This document shows, one piece after another, positions 49,200 through 60,728 of a DNA stretch of 64,000 bases. The translations under genes and the position numbers were made by a program. The stretch is from Canna indica. Its lineage: Eukaryota; Streptophyta; Magnoliopsida; Zingiberales; Cannaceae. Position 1 is the first letter of the stretch. The number at the start of each line of letters is the position of its first letter. The DNA lies in the NCBI GenBank assembly GCA_034359265.1, contig CP136895.1, positions 41,372,001 to 41,436,000 of the forward strand, written 5' to 3'. Under the pieces are notes generated by a model, which worked only from the letters and a program-made list of their open reading frames with translations, did not search any database and was not told the origin of the DNA.

Positions 49200-52100
49200 A
49201 ACAGAAGCAAAGATAATTAAGCCATCGGGCTTTAGGCTGTCGTCACCTCACGCAGCACAACTGTCGGATCCATAGTGTAAGTGAATCCCATGGTCTCAAT
49301 AGTCCTCATAATGTCAAAATTGAGACGATCAGCAGCAGGAATAAGTGAGAGGCTCATTGTAGCATGGCGGGACACCGTGACCTTGATCGTTAAAATTGGC
49401 CACTTTACGCCTTTCCGCAGATTTACTAGCCTTGCTTGAGGATTTTTGGCTCAGCTGTGCGCTTCTTCTTACCGACCCATCATAAGCCGCACGCATGTTT
49501 CCCCGATATTTGTGTTGGCGTTAACCAATGGGAGGATCAGTTTGGGCCGTGTCACTTGCGATCAGGGACTGATTAACATTTGGATCCAAAGCAATCGGTC
49601 CATGGTCTAAATTGAGGATCCAAGAGATTAGGTCCGAGTAGAGCAAGGCTGGGCCGTAAGATGGGCCACCAATGATTAATAAATGACCAAGCCTCCAATC
49701 AATTGAAGAATTTGATTCGCTGCCCCAGCTAGACCCGATTGGGTGGGTCCAAATGAAAGATGATAAGGCTTCTCCCACAAAAGGAGCCAGCTGCCCAAAA
49801 CTGGTGGTCCCCATGCCACGTGTCAGATGTGGGCTTAGTTGCATGAAAAGAGAGGATGCAGTAGAGCTTGCCATCCACTCGACAACTGTCCCCCCATAAG
49901 AAGCATATATAACTTGCATTAGCTAAGACGACAAAAGAGACTCCAATATATGAGAACCTGTTTCATGTCCAAGAGAAGCTTGTCGTGTGGTGATCGAGCT
50001 CCCGACACAACGTAACAGAAGCTTCAGATGCCAGAAATGCCGAGTGCGGAAGTGTGTTAGCTCCAGTGCTCCTGCCGACGCAAACCGACAAGAAAGACGA
50101 TAAGGAGTCTCGACAATGGCTGGCGGCGAGATAATTCCGATTAGAGAGCAAGTTTGTCGAAACCGATAGGGGATCATTCACCTCCTGGTTATCATGAGGT
50201 AATTCAACACCATCCGGAGGAGGATCCATCGTCTGCGTGGAGAGTGGCCACCATCACGTAGAGGCAAACCCGAAGTGGGGAGAGAAGCCTGTTGACCTAA
50301 GGTTTTCTACCTTGGTCTAAATCTAAGTTTTGATGATAACAAACATGGAACTAATGTTTCATTGAGAAATACTTTCAGGTTCCAAGTCGGTTAGCGCACG
50401 ACGTCCGCGATCGGAAAAATCAGAGAAATCGAAGAAATCGACAAGAACGCTCGTCATCGCTTGGATTTCGTCGGGAAGATAGAGTTTAGGTTTAGGGTGT
50501 CTAGAATGTGTTGTAAATCCTCATGATGATGCAAAGAAATCTAAAAACTAATCCCGAACCACAAAACATGAAAACCCAAAAAATTAAAAAAGGTCTCGAA
50601 ATTCACTAGCCAAGGGAGCTCCTTAGAGGGCTATATAATCTAGACATTTTTTTGGCACCAAAAGTGTCGGTAATTGTTCCTTAGGTAAAAACTAGATAAC
50701 AAGATAATTTAAAGGATTTTTTGGAAGCCTTTAGCCTGCCCATATTTGACCCGAGAGATTATAAAAGTTTCGATTTTCGGAAATTTGTACTAGACCCCAA
50801 AAGTTAGATTTTGATTCTTAAGGATTTTGATTTTTTAGATATTTTTATTGAATCCAAATAGGGGGTAATCCTTATATAACATTTATATTTTAAAATTATT
50901 AATGTTATATAAGTGGACTTAGCGAAGACGGAACCTAGAACGAACAAACGAGCAGAAAAATACACAAGAAATCAGCCCTGCCCAGATTCGATCGACCGAC
51001 TGGTCGATCGGCAGAACGTTAAGGCATTTCGGTCGATCGATCAGTCGACCGAACGATGACCAGAATGGGAAGAATGCCTTCGGTCGCTCGGCGGTCGCTC
51101 AGTCGATCGACCGATGATCGACCGGACCTGCGACTGGCGGGCGCAAACGGCGCTATTTCGAGCCGTTAAGCAATGTTTCACCCGAGCACACTTCATGGCT
51201 CTATAAATACTGATGTCCCAGCCTTCCTTTGACACTTTTGATCACTCATAAACTCCATTGAGCCATCCTTGGTCATTCCCAAGCTTTCATTGAGCCATTA
51301 CTTGGAGAAACCCTAGCTTTCCAACTTGTCTTTCTTGAATTTGCCCTCAAGCTTGATTTGATTCATCATGAAGGCATCAAGAGGAGCTAGGATTCATTGT
51401 TTGGAGCTAAGTATAATTAAGTTGTTTTATTTATTGCTCCATTAAGTTGTGTATTTTCTTGTTTATTTCATTATATTTGAGCTTGTGAAGACCTAGGTTG
51501 TTAGGTCTTGAAATTGGGTGGTAGCCTTGGTGTTTGAGGTTTAAATCCACTTGTAAACTTAGTTTACTAGGATTAGTATTGTTATCCTTTAGGTTTGAGG
51601 TGGGAGAGTGCTCTCGGTAGGAAGGCGGATACTTTCGGGTGTGGAAGTGTCTTTGGTGTGAGAGCGGAGACTCTCCGGTGAAAACGTCCTTGTTGTAAAG
51701 GAAACAATTAATCTAGTAAAGTTTAGTTTGGAAATCCTAAGCGAGGTGCTTAGGTAGTGGAGTAGGCATTGGGGCCAAACCACTATAAATCATTGTGTTT
51801 ACATTGCTTCAACTTATGTTTACTTCATTATCATACTTACTTTGCTTCTATTTGCTACTCAATTTGTAATTTGCCTAAGTAATCAAAGAAACGATTAAAA
51901 CTGGATTTAGGCAAAAAGATTAGTAAACACACTATTCACCCTCCCTCTAGTGTAGGCTATTTCACCAACAAAGCCGTCGGCGGAGCATTAATGCCCGAAG
52001 GAGGCGGCGGATCACTGAAGCCCTGTGGGATTGCCTGATCGTTATCATCTTCATGCATGTCGTTTGACGAGCTGTTCATCCGCACATGATAGAAATGCTG

Positions 52101-53424
52101 ATGCCATGCTGCTAGAATTTCCACTCAATACGACAGTTCGACACGTCCGCAAGGAGGAACATCGGTATATCTGATAACTCGTGAACTCTCACTTGTAGTT
52201 TGCATACCCCCAGCTCCGACCAACGGGGGGAGTCATCATCAACAGCTTCAAGAGAACCAAAAGAACTAACCAATGCTGAGAGACTCTCTATATTCCAAAA
52301 CATGTGTGGCAATCCCCTAATTTCCAGCCCGACTTTGAGACTCGGGGCAAGAACCAAAGTGTAAGGATCGCTCTGTCGCCAATCGGTGAAGATAAAATGA
52401 AGATGTCACCAGCGTAATTGACCCATCATAAGCAGGCGATCTATAAAATCTCGGTCACCGGAGTTTGGCATAGTCAGTAGGAACCTATCGTCGGCAAGGT
52501 GATGGTGCTTCCACAGCCGAATGTGGTCCCTGTGTACGCAAAAACGACATCCAATAATGCCAGCAACATCCAAATCAACATGCATTTGGCCCCTAACAGA
52601 GACCACCACGCAACGTTGTACGAGGTAGATAGCCCTAGAGGTGGTGGATGCCGAGTTCGATAGGAAGACAATCCACGTAGAATTCCTAAGAGAAGAGTCC
52701 GAAGACGGCGGCGAATTCGAACCCCGAGAAGACGAAGAGAGAGGAAAAGCAAATGGTGATCGAGGAGAAGGCATACCCATCGCCATTTGAGAAACAGAGG
52801 AAGGCACCGGAGTGGATGAAGATGGTGTTGCATCCATCGGAAGATGACCAGCCTAGTATTTATAGGCAGAACTTGGGCGACGTCTAAAGGATGAGTAGCT
52901 GCGGCTGAGATGACCTGATCGCTGACATAGGAAATAGCGAGGTGGCAGAGTGCAACGGGCGGCTAGGTGACCCGTTCCATAGCAATGGAAGCACCTACCT
53001 TGCTGACGGAGCGACTGTATCATCTCAGCAGGTGAAAGAACTAGGGAGGGAGCGATGCTAATAGTGGAGCGAAAAGGCTATGAAACTATGCAATCAGATG
53101 GCTCCTGTCGACCCTGGCGAACGATATCAGAGAAAGAGAACCCAGAGCCTTGCCATCTTGGGGAAGAGGGCAAGGGGACATCAACAAAGTGCACTTGGCG
53201 CAGTTGGACCGACGACGTTGGACAAGAGTCCAACCATCGTCAGTAGAGGCGGCCACAGGAGAAGGCACAGTTGACAGTGGAGCAGCAACAGATGTAGCCA
53301 CTCCACTGACGAGTGTGGGAATGGCTGAGGCGAGAAGGTAGCTGGTGGAAGGGAGGATGATAACGTAAGGCAAGCAAGAGGGAGGGGCAGAGGGAGGAGG
53401 GGAGGGAGAGAAGCCATCCCGCAT
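49200..53424 (-). pseudogene. LINE ORF1, split by a solo LTR
   Basis: On - a start at ATG 53424 reads MRDGFSPSPPPSAPPS and continues to DDGWTLVQRRRSN (about 53225). Shifted frames follow: MDATPSSSTPVPSSVS (52837-52406) and a DUF4283-like stretch LEIRGLPHMFWNIESLSALV with WSELGVCKLQVRVHEL (52357-52112). The solo LTR at 50290-51970 interrupts it. On the far side lie more ORF1-like fragments (50229-49521) and a Lys/Ser-rich end near 49440. This fits the RNA-binding ORF1 of plant L1-type LINEs. Several frameshifts and stops are present. The 5' edge of the LINE is probably near 53500. Confidence 0.72.
50290..51970 (+). mobile_element. solo Sirevirus-like F2 LTR (1681 bp) in the LINE
   Basis: It starts TGTTGACCTAAGG, ends TTTCACCAACA and is flanked by perfect AAGCC target duplications (50285-50289, 51971-51975). 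It contains the palindrome (50871-50913), the GTCGAC/CGATCG cluster (50985-51125) and CTATAAATAC at about 51203. It is the most complete + strand F2 LTR and defines the ends used for the others. Confidence 0.94.
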
Positions 53425-53429
53425 ACCGG

Positions 53430-54689
53430 GTATTCTTGATACTCATGACCAACCGAGTATTTATACAGCCCATTCCTTAGTTTCCTCAACAATGTAAGTA
53501 GATTAGTAGGTAAGGATATTGAGGATGTTGAAAATTTATATTTTGTTAGCGTGCGTCCTATGCAATACCAAAGGAAGTTGATGCATACACTTAGAGATAC
53601 AAACTAGATAGATCCTCATCATTGTCTATCAAAAAACTGCATTAGGACATAGAATTTCAGATATTCATTCTGGAGAGTCATATCTCCCCAAAAAAATCCT
53701 ACATAACTTGAGTGAAGAAAATGGCAAGTCCTGCAATCTGCATCCTTGACATACCCCATTTTCATGTATTTGGGTCTTGGGGAGTTCAAATGGAAATGAC
53801 TTATTCAGAGCAACCACAAAACATATCGTAGTTGGGAACAACTTCACTGAGACAATCGTTCTTACTCTAGATCTGACCACGTTCCTAGTAGGATAGAGAA
53901 GTCATGACAGACACAATGGACAATTGGAGTTGAATTTGACCCTAATGACATAACATACAAAAAAATTATTATTTTCTTTTGCAATGTCATTAACTAATTA
54001 TGGTATGCGCTTATTTAGGCATTCAAGTCATTGTCTTTACAATGCTTATGCTTCTTAATCTCTTTACTCATATGAAACATATTGATGAAATTCAAGTGAT
54101 CTGCATGTTAATTCTTATTCCATAGAGCTATTCTTATTCCATGTTGATGAAAGCCTCCTCATTGTGTTCTAGATCAATTTATACTCGTGGGTAATGGCAT
54201 CATCTTAATTCGTTTGTTTCATTTTGGTTCCCTTTGTTATTTTTAACTTTTTAATCATTCTTTCTTTAAATGTTAAGTATTTCCTACCTGCACATTGCAA
54301 TACATAACGTAAACATGGTCTTAATTGATTTTGCAAGAAAATGATGATTTGGGAGATGAAAGATAAACTTCACGGAGGAGATGATCATCAAGAGGACTTG
54401 TCTAATTTGGAAGGAGAAGATATAGATTAATTTCATATGTAATAGTAATACCTTAATTGTGAATATTTTTTATTTTTGAATGAATTAATTTCACATGGAA
54501 CATTTATGAATGAAAATTATTTTAGAATTAGTTAATATTATGTTTTAGGAGATTTGATCTCAAATTATAGTCTTATGAAACATTTTTAAATGCAGTTATA
54601 GGAACATACTAAAATTGTTTCTAAATAAAAATAATACACGAATGCTTAAAATTGTTTGTAAACATGAGTTATAGGATCTATAGGAACGG
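53430..54689. other. right interior of the inner CACTA element, unassigned
   Basis: It is AT-rich with no ORF I can identify. A short + strand run near 54340-54430 (EMKDKLHGGDDHQEDLSNLEG, then a stop) could be the last codons of a lost CACTA protein, but I cannot support it. Confidence 0.35.
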
Positions 54690-55075
54690 TTTTACATATA
54701 GGAATATTTTTTGAAACCGTTACCATAAGATATAGGAACGGTTTCCGAATCGTTCCCATAGGCTCAAGCTATGGGAACGGTTCTTTTGGCAGCGTGGCCA
54801 TAGTTAGGAAAATCGTTCCTATAGCCTAGCGGAATGGCAAATTTTAGTACACATGGGGAAATCGTTCTCATAGGTCTACAATCATGGTTTTTTATATTTT
54901 GGGAACAGTTTTCGATCGTTCCAACATATCAAAAATGTTGTAGTGCGGCCCTCGAGAAATGTATCTTTTCTTGGGGGCCGCGACCCCCTGGGAAATATTA
55001 CTTTTGATGGGGTCGCGACCTCCAGGAAATGTATCTTTTCCTGGGGGCCGTGATCCCCAGGAAATGTGTATATTC
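54690..55075. repeat. subterminal repeats of the inner and outer CACTA elements
   Basis: Bases 54690-54930 carry repeated GGAACGGTTT and ATCGTTCC words in both directions, facing the inner terminus at 54945. Bases 54946-55075 carry repeated GAAATGTATCTTTTC and GGGGGCCGCGACCCCC-type words, the outer element's subterminal repeats also seen at 41440-41535. Confidence 0.8.
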
Positions 55076-55731
55076 ATAATGAAATTACAATCTAAAATTC
55101 CAAATTACAACTAATATAAACCAAAACTACATCTAGTTATAAACCAAAATTACATTGCAAATCAAAATGTCTTACATTACTACTGCAACCAAAAATCTCA
55201 ATATACACTTGGAGATTGAAACATTAATTACAAACTATAAAAGAGTCTAAATTTACATCAAAATAAGATTCGTAGAGTGATTTGTTCATAGTACATCAAA
55301 CATGTTATTTTTCACGTAAATTATTCCCTCTATGATTCATTTCCTCCATAAAAACAAGTAGTATGTGCATCTTCCGTCGACTCTCCTTCATCTTCCTTCG
55401 ATCCTCCTCCATCTTTTTCTTCATTTAAACCAAACAGCAAACATAATGCACTTGTTAATAACTATTAGAATTCCATCTAAAAATGATCATGTGAAGCATA
55501 CATGAGAACTTGCAAGCTCCCTGTAAGAACAAAAGATAAAATTAACTAAATTATTAATAGGATAATTAATTCAAGAAGTGTGTGGTGATCATGATTGATC
55601 CTCCTAATAAAAAGAATATAACTGCAAAGTAGAAATCCTAACTCTGCTTGGCATTAGGACTTCATCAATTATGGATATTAGAACTACGGAGCTCATACAA
55701 TATTATATTTAATTACGTGGAGTGCAACTTC
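55076..55731. other. AT-rich DNA, no gene seen
   Basis: Possibly the interior of the outer CACTA element. No coding or terminus was found. Confidence 0.4.
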
Positions 55732-55925
55732 TATGAGCAGGTTGTCCATAGAAAACCTATGAACGAGTGGATATGAATTTTAAGCGACTGAACATGAATA
55801 GAAAAGGAATGAATATAAACATTGATAGAAAATAAATGAATATTCATTCCTTTTCTATCCATGTTCAATCGCCTAAAGTCATATCCACTCGTTCATAGAG
55901 ATTTATATGGACAGACTGCCCATAT
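55732..55925. repeat. 194-bp foldback (MITE-like or hairpin locus)
   Basis: Arms 55732-55816 and 55840-55925 are imperfect reverse complements. Shared words on the left arm are CTATGAACGAGTGGATATGA, TGAACATG and ATAGAAAAGGAATGAATAT. The 23-bp loop is AT-rich. Mismatches are scattered singly along the arms. No short target duplication was obvious at the edges. Confidence 0.85.
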
Positions 55926-56334
55926 AAATTTTTTCCCCTTGCAAAAAAGAGGAATTATGCCCCAATGAAACTTCCAAAAGTGACGTTCAAGCTTTCACAC
56001 CACCCAATGACCTTAGTAGTTCTCCCTAGCAAATAAAGGATTCGTTCAATTAAAATAAGTGCAAAAGCTCCGGGAACAAAGGATACGAAATCAATCAATT
56101 TTAAGAAATGCATGCTTCAACTATTATTCAAAAAACCAAAGAAAATGAATACAAGTTAACAAATGCGAGATTCCCATGGACTCAGTTCATTCAGTTGGTT
56201 GCTTCAGTCCTTAAATAAACAATATAAAATGAATAAATTAGAAACTACCAAGTTGAGCTATTGCTATTATACTCTGGTGTCCGGTAAACAGTAAACCTGA
56301 AAAGTCACACCAGAAGTGCTTGTTTATTACTTGG
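55926..56334. other. intergenic DNA, no gene seen
   Basis: No ORF, RNA gene or repeat was recognised. Confidence 0.4.
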
Positions 56335-56392
56335 ACAACAACGATCAACCTAGCCATAACCCCACAACAACGATCAACCTAGCCATAACCCC
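56335..56392. repeat. 29-bp perfect tandem duplication
   Basis: Two identical head-to-tail units beginning ACAACAACGATCAACCTAG (56335-56363 and 56364-56392). Confidence 0.95.
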
Positions 56393-56557
56393 ATGAACTG
56401 CAGTTTACCTATTTCCATCCTAACATGAGGTAGCTCATTAAATAAATAAGTAGATCTTTGAATCATCCGGGGACATCTTCCAAACACTCGGCTCACGGTG
56501 AGAAACATCATGAAGAGCGTGCAAACACATCAAAATAGAAGCATCGTAGAAAAATGA

Positions 56558-56695
56558 ATATACATTCACAAGCCCGCGAGTAGATATACATTCACAAGCC
56601 CACCAGGGGCAGATATACATTCACGAGCCCGCAAAGGGTAGACATGCATTCACAAGCCCACAAGGGGTGGACATAAACAAGCCAACAAGGGATAA
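56558..56695. repeat. diverged tandem array, about 26-29-bp unit
   Basis: Four to five units contain ATTCACAAGCCC followed by (A/G)C(A/C)A(G/A)GGG-like spacers. The unit has drifted, and the last copy is shortened. Confidence 0.85.
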
Positions 56696-57600
56696 ATATT
56701 CAAGGAAATATATTACGTCATTAGAACAACATTTCTCTAGTCCTACCACTTCTGATGCCATTAAAAACAAAGGAGTTGAAGCCCAACCACTAGGGTTACT
56801 TTCTTCCAGTTACATTGTTTTATCTTATCATGCTGATCAGGAACTGTGGTTGACAAAATGGGGAGGATCGTATCATTGAACCATAAGAAGATGTCAGCAT
56901 AACCACCGGAAGCACCAAAGTCCTAGCCCCCAGAAGCAATGCAAGCGCCCAACACCCTCTTCGCCACCTAGTTGGGACGACGTCACATGGTTCCAGAACT
57001 CCGCTAGGCTCTCATGGTCGCATGTTGTTGACATCTTCCACTTTGCCTTCTTCATAAGCCCCGTAGTGCGAATCTTGAGCAATCGTTGATGTACTTACTG
57101 TCCACTCAAGGTTGACGTCCTTCTTCCTCATCAAACCGACGAAATGAGGAATCTAGATAGACAAAGGATGAGTCTGCACCCGCTCATGGCCGACCTTGAC
57201 AAAACTAAAATGAAGATGGATTGGGGCTGACAGAATGATGAACGAAACGGCGATATCGCCGGCAAGAATCCTTAAAGTGGGAGCTGAAGATATGAAAAAT
57301 CGCAGCACTCTCCATTCCATGCCATAACTTAAGACACAAGAGAAATGGAGAAGGGCAAGGGCTTTTTAAAGACGTGAGAAGAGGCAACCTCCCCATCTAA
57401 CGGCCGTTGGCCACTCTCCATTAACGAAACATATCCTAGCCACTAGCAGCAAGTATCCAAGTGCCTCGAAAAGGAACAATCGAATTTCCAAGCCATAATT
57501 ATCCCGTATTATAATTAAATATTGGGCAAGCACTCATAGACGGCTGGTATGTTAAAAAGGCATCATTTCCCCCTGCAATCGCCACACTGAACAAAAAAAT
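56696..57600. other. intergenic DNA, no recognised gene
   Basis: Several 60-70-residue open frames occur on both strands (for example 57396-57205 and 57082-56894 on -). None has a recognisable domain, and they are interrupted within a short distance. Bases 57100-57400 are somewhat richer in GC and could derive from a captured gene fragment, but nothing identifies it. Confidence 0.35.
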
Positions 57601-58285
57601 CGAAAGGTCGCGAAGCGACAAAACCGAAGCACACTAAGTTCTCCAATTTTGACGATTTGACTAAGGATATAGAACACAACAGATACTCATGTACCAACCT
57701 GAGGTCAAAAGCTCAACATATACTAAGAGCTCGTCAAACCAAAGAGGTCGACATATTATTGGAGCTCGGCACAAAGTCCTCAGACTCCGACCAAGCTCGA
57801 GGGCCGTGGACTGGACTACCTCTTTGGGCCCGGTCGGACCATGCCCGGAAGCACCCCTACTCATGAACCAGACTCAGGTTGAACCAATTATAACTTAGCC
57901 TGGGCTTCATCCGGCCAAACAAGGATATCAACATCTTTCATTTATCACCAGGGATTTGACAGTAATGAGCCCGCGATTTAAGGGATAACAATCGACTTGT
58001 TCCGACATATCCCTACAAGATTTTGAAAGAGATCATCGCCGAACACCCAGAGCTATCTCATAAAACATATACGACGCACATCAAGTATATTCTCTATTCC
58101 AATTTTATATTCATCATCCGAGATTTTTTCTCACTTGAACGTCAAAGTATTTTTACGGGTCACCACCAGACTCGCATTGGACGAAGAAATGCGGAGACTT
58201 ACGCCCTAACTTCTGGCAAGAACATAAATATTTATGTAATTATATTAATTAAGCACCCTCGTAATTCTCTCATATTCGATTAAAT
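57601..58285 (+). repeat. possible Gypsy-type LTR remnant
   Basis: It shows features usual near Gypsy LTR ends: a GC-rich middle, 'agatcatcgccgaacaccc', a TTTTTTCTCACTTGAACGTC segment resembling the 'ctgacttgagcgtcg' region of LTRs, and a GCATTGGACGAAGAAATGC hairpin. There are no clear ends or target duplications. Confidence 0.3.
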
Positions 58286-59521
58286 GAGTCCAGTGAAATA
58301 CCCGATAAAAATTCTCTGTTGCAGTCTCAGAATTATTTGCGGCAGTCTATGTGAGGATGTGCTCAAAGCCGCCACCACTTTCACGCTCGGTTCGGCTTGT
58401 CTAGCTTGAGCCAATCAGCCAAGCGGAGCGACTCAAAATCTCTCGTGATTCCTCTTACTGATGAACCTGTGGTCGGCGACTCGGCGTGCAATGCGACCCA
58501 CGCGGTGAAAATTGAAGAGGGCCCCACGATGCGTGAGGAGTCCGGCTTGCGACTGCTAATTAAATGCTCGTTAGTTAATTTAATGATAGGACAGCGTGCG
58601 TTGAAATTAATTTCACGCGTAATACACACTTTAACATCTCTTTCATTACTTCAATGCGCGTATGAACGCAGACCTTGACCACGTTTAACTAACCGGCATG
58701 AGTCAGTGAGTCACTATTGCTCGAAAATTTATATTTCAAATCATATGCTTCTTGTAGCATCATTTTCCTTAATTACTCATATAATGCTGGGTATGGAGTG
58801 GGTTCTAAATTTCTTAGTCATATATAGATAGAGCACGTAACTTCAAAGTCACATTATGTATATGGAATATGGGAATATTATGATGTCTTATTATCTCATC
58901 GTACATGATTTTTAAAGGACGAGCATTGACTCATCTATATAGCTAGCAAAGAAAAATTTCAAATGATTCCATTCTTGAGCCCAGCAAAAATTCGTCTCAC
59001 TCGATCGACCTAACGTTTCACACACTCAAAATAATGAACCCAGTCCTTGTACTGCCTAACCTCTCCATAAAGATATAATATATTCATTAATTAGATATGA
59101 ACCGGAAGAGTGGTTCGACTATGAATACAAGTTTGACATCAGAATCTTGACCTACAAATCTACGTGGCTATGTGTACATGATCAAATGTATGATAACCCA
59201 TAGTCAACATGTGTACATGATTAAATGTATGATAACCAATAGTCAACAATTAATAAGACATATGTTTGCTCAAAAAATATTTAATTAAATTGCTGAATTA
59301 ATGGGACCCTTGTGTCGGAGGACATTTCCATCATTTCTTTATTATTTATCTTGAAAGTGTGGCCTCACCACTCTCTAATTATCGAATGAGTATAATCCAA
59401 CCACGTATAAGTATGACATGACCCACACGGCTTACGTAAGAATCGTGTCGATCAAAGGTTGAGATACGCTATTATACAATTGCAGTTAGAATTATTAATG
59501 CATAGGACATCCGTACTAAAC
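58286..59521. other. intergenic DNA upstream of the bHLH gene
   Basis: No gene recognised. Bases 58380-58680 are relatively GC-rich with open frames on both strands but no domain. A 'catgtgtacatgat(t/c)aaatgtatgataacc' phrase is duplicated at about 59170-59240. Confidence 0.4.
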
Positions 59522-59524
59522 TAA

Positions 59525-60260
59525 GGTGTCCTTTAATTGATATAATTTTTTATAAAAATTGCACTTTCAAGAAATTTGTACGATTTTGATCTTATTTAAT
59601 CGATACATTTTTTGTATTTTACAAAAAAAATAAATTTTTTTAAAAAAATATGATTTTTTACAAAATACAGAAATTAACTTACCTAACGAACCTAAGTAAA
59701 TTACACTTCCTATGTTACATTTAAAAAATAATAATAATTATATCACATCTATCTTTAATGATAGACTTAATTTATATTTTCAACATTATAAAATTAGATA
59801 ATTCATACATTTTTGACCTATTTATTTTATTTTAATTTATATTTGAATAAAATATATAATTTAAAAATTAATTTTTTATATACAATAAATTATATATTAT
59901 ATATTATATTAGTTATATATAAAAAATATATTATATTTTACTTATACGTGTTAAAAAAATAATTTATAAATAAATTTTAATTTTTTTCATATATTCTAAT
60001 ATATATTTTATTTATAAATAATTTTTTCATATATTTTAATTTATAAAAAAAATGACATCAATCATTTGATGAATATTTTTTAGAAAATATTCATGTCAAA
60101 CAAATATATTATGGGTGAAAAATTATATTTTCTATTAAATTTTTTTTTATCCATCAAATATATTTTTGATATTTCATAAAAAAAATAAAAAATAAAAATT
60201 GATTCACGAAAATTATAATTTTTTATAAAAATTTATTTTCAATATCAATCATATGAGGCC
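59525..60260. mobile_element. AT-rich Harbinger/Tourist-like MITE (736 bp)
   Basis: Left end GGTGTCCTTTAATTGATAT and reverse-complemented right end GGCCTCATATGATTGATAT match at 14 of 19 bases. The element is flanked by TAA on both sides (59522-59524 and 60261-60263), the 3-bp duplication usual for PIF/Harbinger elements. The interior is extremely AT-rich with A and T runs and no coding. It ends 468 bp before the bHLH start codon. The terminal match is moderate, so the family call is an inference. Confidence 0.6.
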
Positions 60261-60362
60261 TAACCATCTCGTGACAACATATGTGCTCCATGGCTCCATT
60301 TATGATAACTACTCTACACCCTGAGCCGATGATCTGGTCTTCGGCTCCGCTTCACGTTTTTT

Positions 60363-60368
60363 TATAAA
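60363..60368 (+). promoter_or_regulatory. candidate TATA box of the bHLH gene
   Basis: TATAAA lies 366 bp before the start codon. A C/T-rich leader (about 60480-60545) follows. The transcription start is not known, so the box is only a candidate. Confidence 0.45.
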
Positions 60369-60413
60369 CCATGAGGGCCATACCGACCTCCACTCCAAGG
60401 TCGCCGAATCTGC

Positions 60414-60419
60414 CACGTG
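60414..60419 (+). promoter_or_regulatory. perfect G-box CACGTG
   Basis: CACGTG in the context GCCACGTGT, 310 bp before the start codon. G-boxes are the binding sites of MYC2-type and group IIId bHLH proteins, so self-regulation or MYC2 control is possible. It would lie inside the leader if the TATA box at 60363 is used. Confidence 0.6.
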
Positions 60420-60564
60420 TACTAAAATACTGCCCCTTTTTTGGCTCCGCCTTCCATCTTCTCCTTCACCCTTTAACCAACCAACAAGGTCGGTTTCCCC
60501 TTCCCCTTCCTCACCCTCGCTGTTCATCTTCCCCTACTTCCATTCCTTCACGATCAATTCCATT

Positions 60565-60679
60565 ATGCTCGCTTCCGGTGACTCGGAATCGCAATCTTTC
60601 CATCCGATCTGACTCTCTATATTCCTCTTAGATGACATCTTGCAAGAGAATGCTGCAAATAGAGTTGCGATATCTCTGA
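60565..60679 (+). promoter_or_regulatory. two short upstream ORFs in the leader
   Basis: ATG 60565 to TGA 60612 (15 codons plus stop) and ATG 60632 to TGA 60679 (15 codons plus stop) both precede the main start at 60729. If transcription starts upstream of them they could reduce translation of the main ORF. Confidence 0.4.
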
Positions 60680-60728
60680 AGCAGTTGAAGGGAGCGTGGG
60701 TCAATCGTTTCGCAACAAGAAATTCCAC

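Larger units (their letters stand above)
41541..54945. mobile_element. inner CACTA element, filled with other insertions
   Basis: The left end CACTACTACATTTTGAC (41541) and the right end, reverse complement CACTACAACATTTTTGAT (ending at 54945), are inverted repeats. Inside both ends lie GGAACGGTTTT-type subterminal repeats (41610-41640; about 54690-54930). Flanking triplets CGA (41538-41540) and CGG (54946-54948) fit a 3-bp target duplication with one change, and joining the flanks restores an outer-element subterminal repeat. No transposase was recognised. The interior is mostly a truncated Copia element and a LINE. Confidence 0.82.

Noticed and set aside
53055..53341. + strand ORFs over the LINE start
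   Set aside because: They are antisense shadows of LINE ORF1, which shows DDGWTLVQRRR on -.
56580..56695. The spaced repeats at 56558-56695 as a CRISPR array
   Set aside because: The units are contiguous and drifting without unique spacers, and the genome is a plant's.
57205..57866. Possible small genes on either strand
   Set aside because: There is no domain, no supporting splice structure, and each frame is short. I left the stretch as intergenic or LTR-like DNA.
60696..60728. Extending the bHLH protein to a GTG at 60696
   Set aside because: Plant nuclear genes rarely use GTG. The added residues are not part of the conserved domain, and ATG 60729 lies directly before it.
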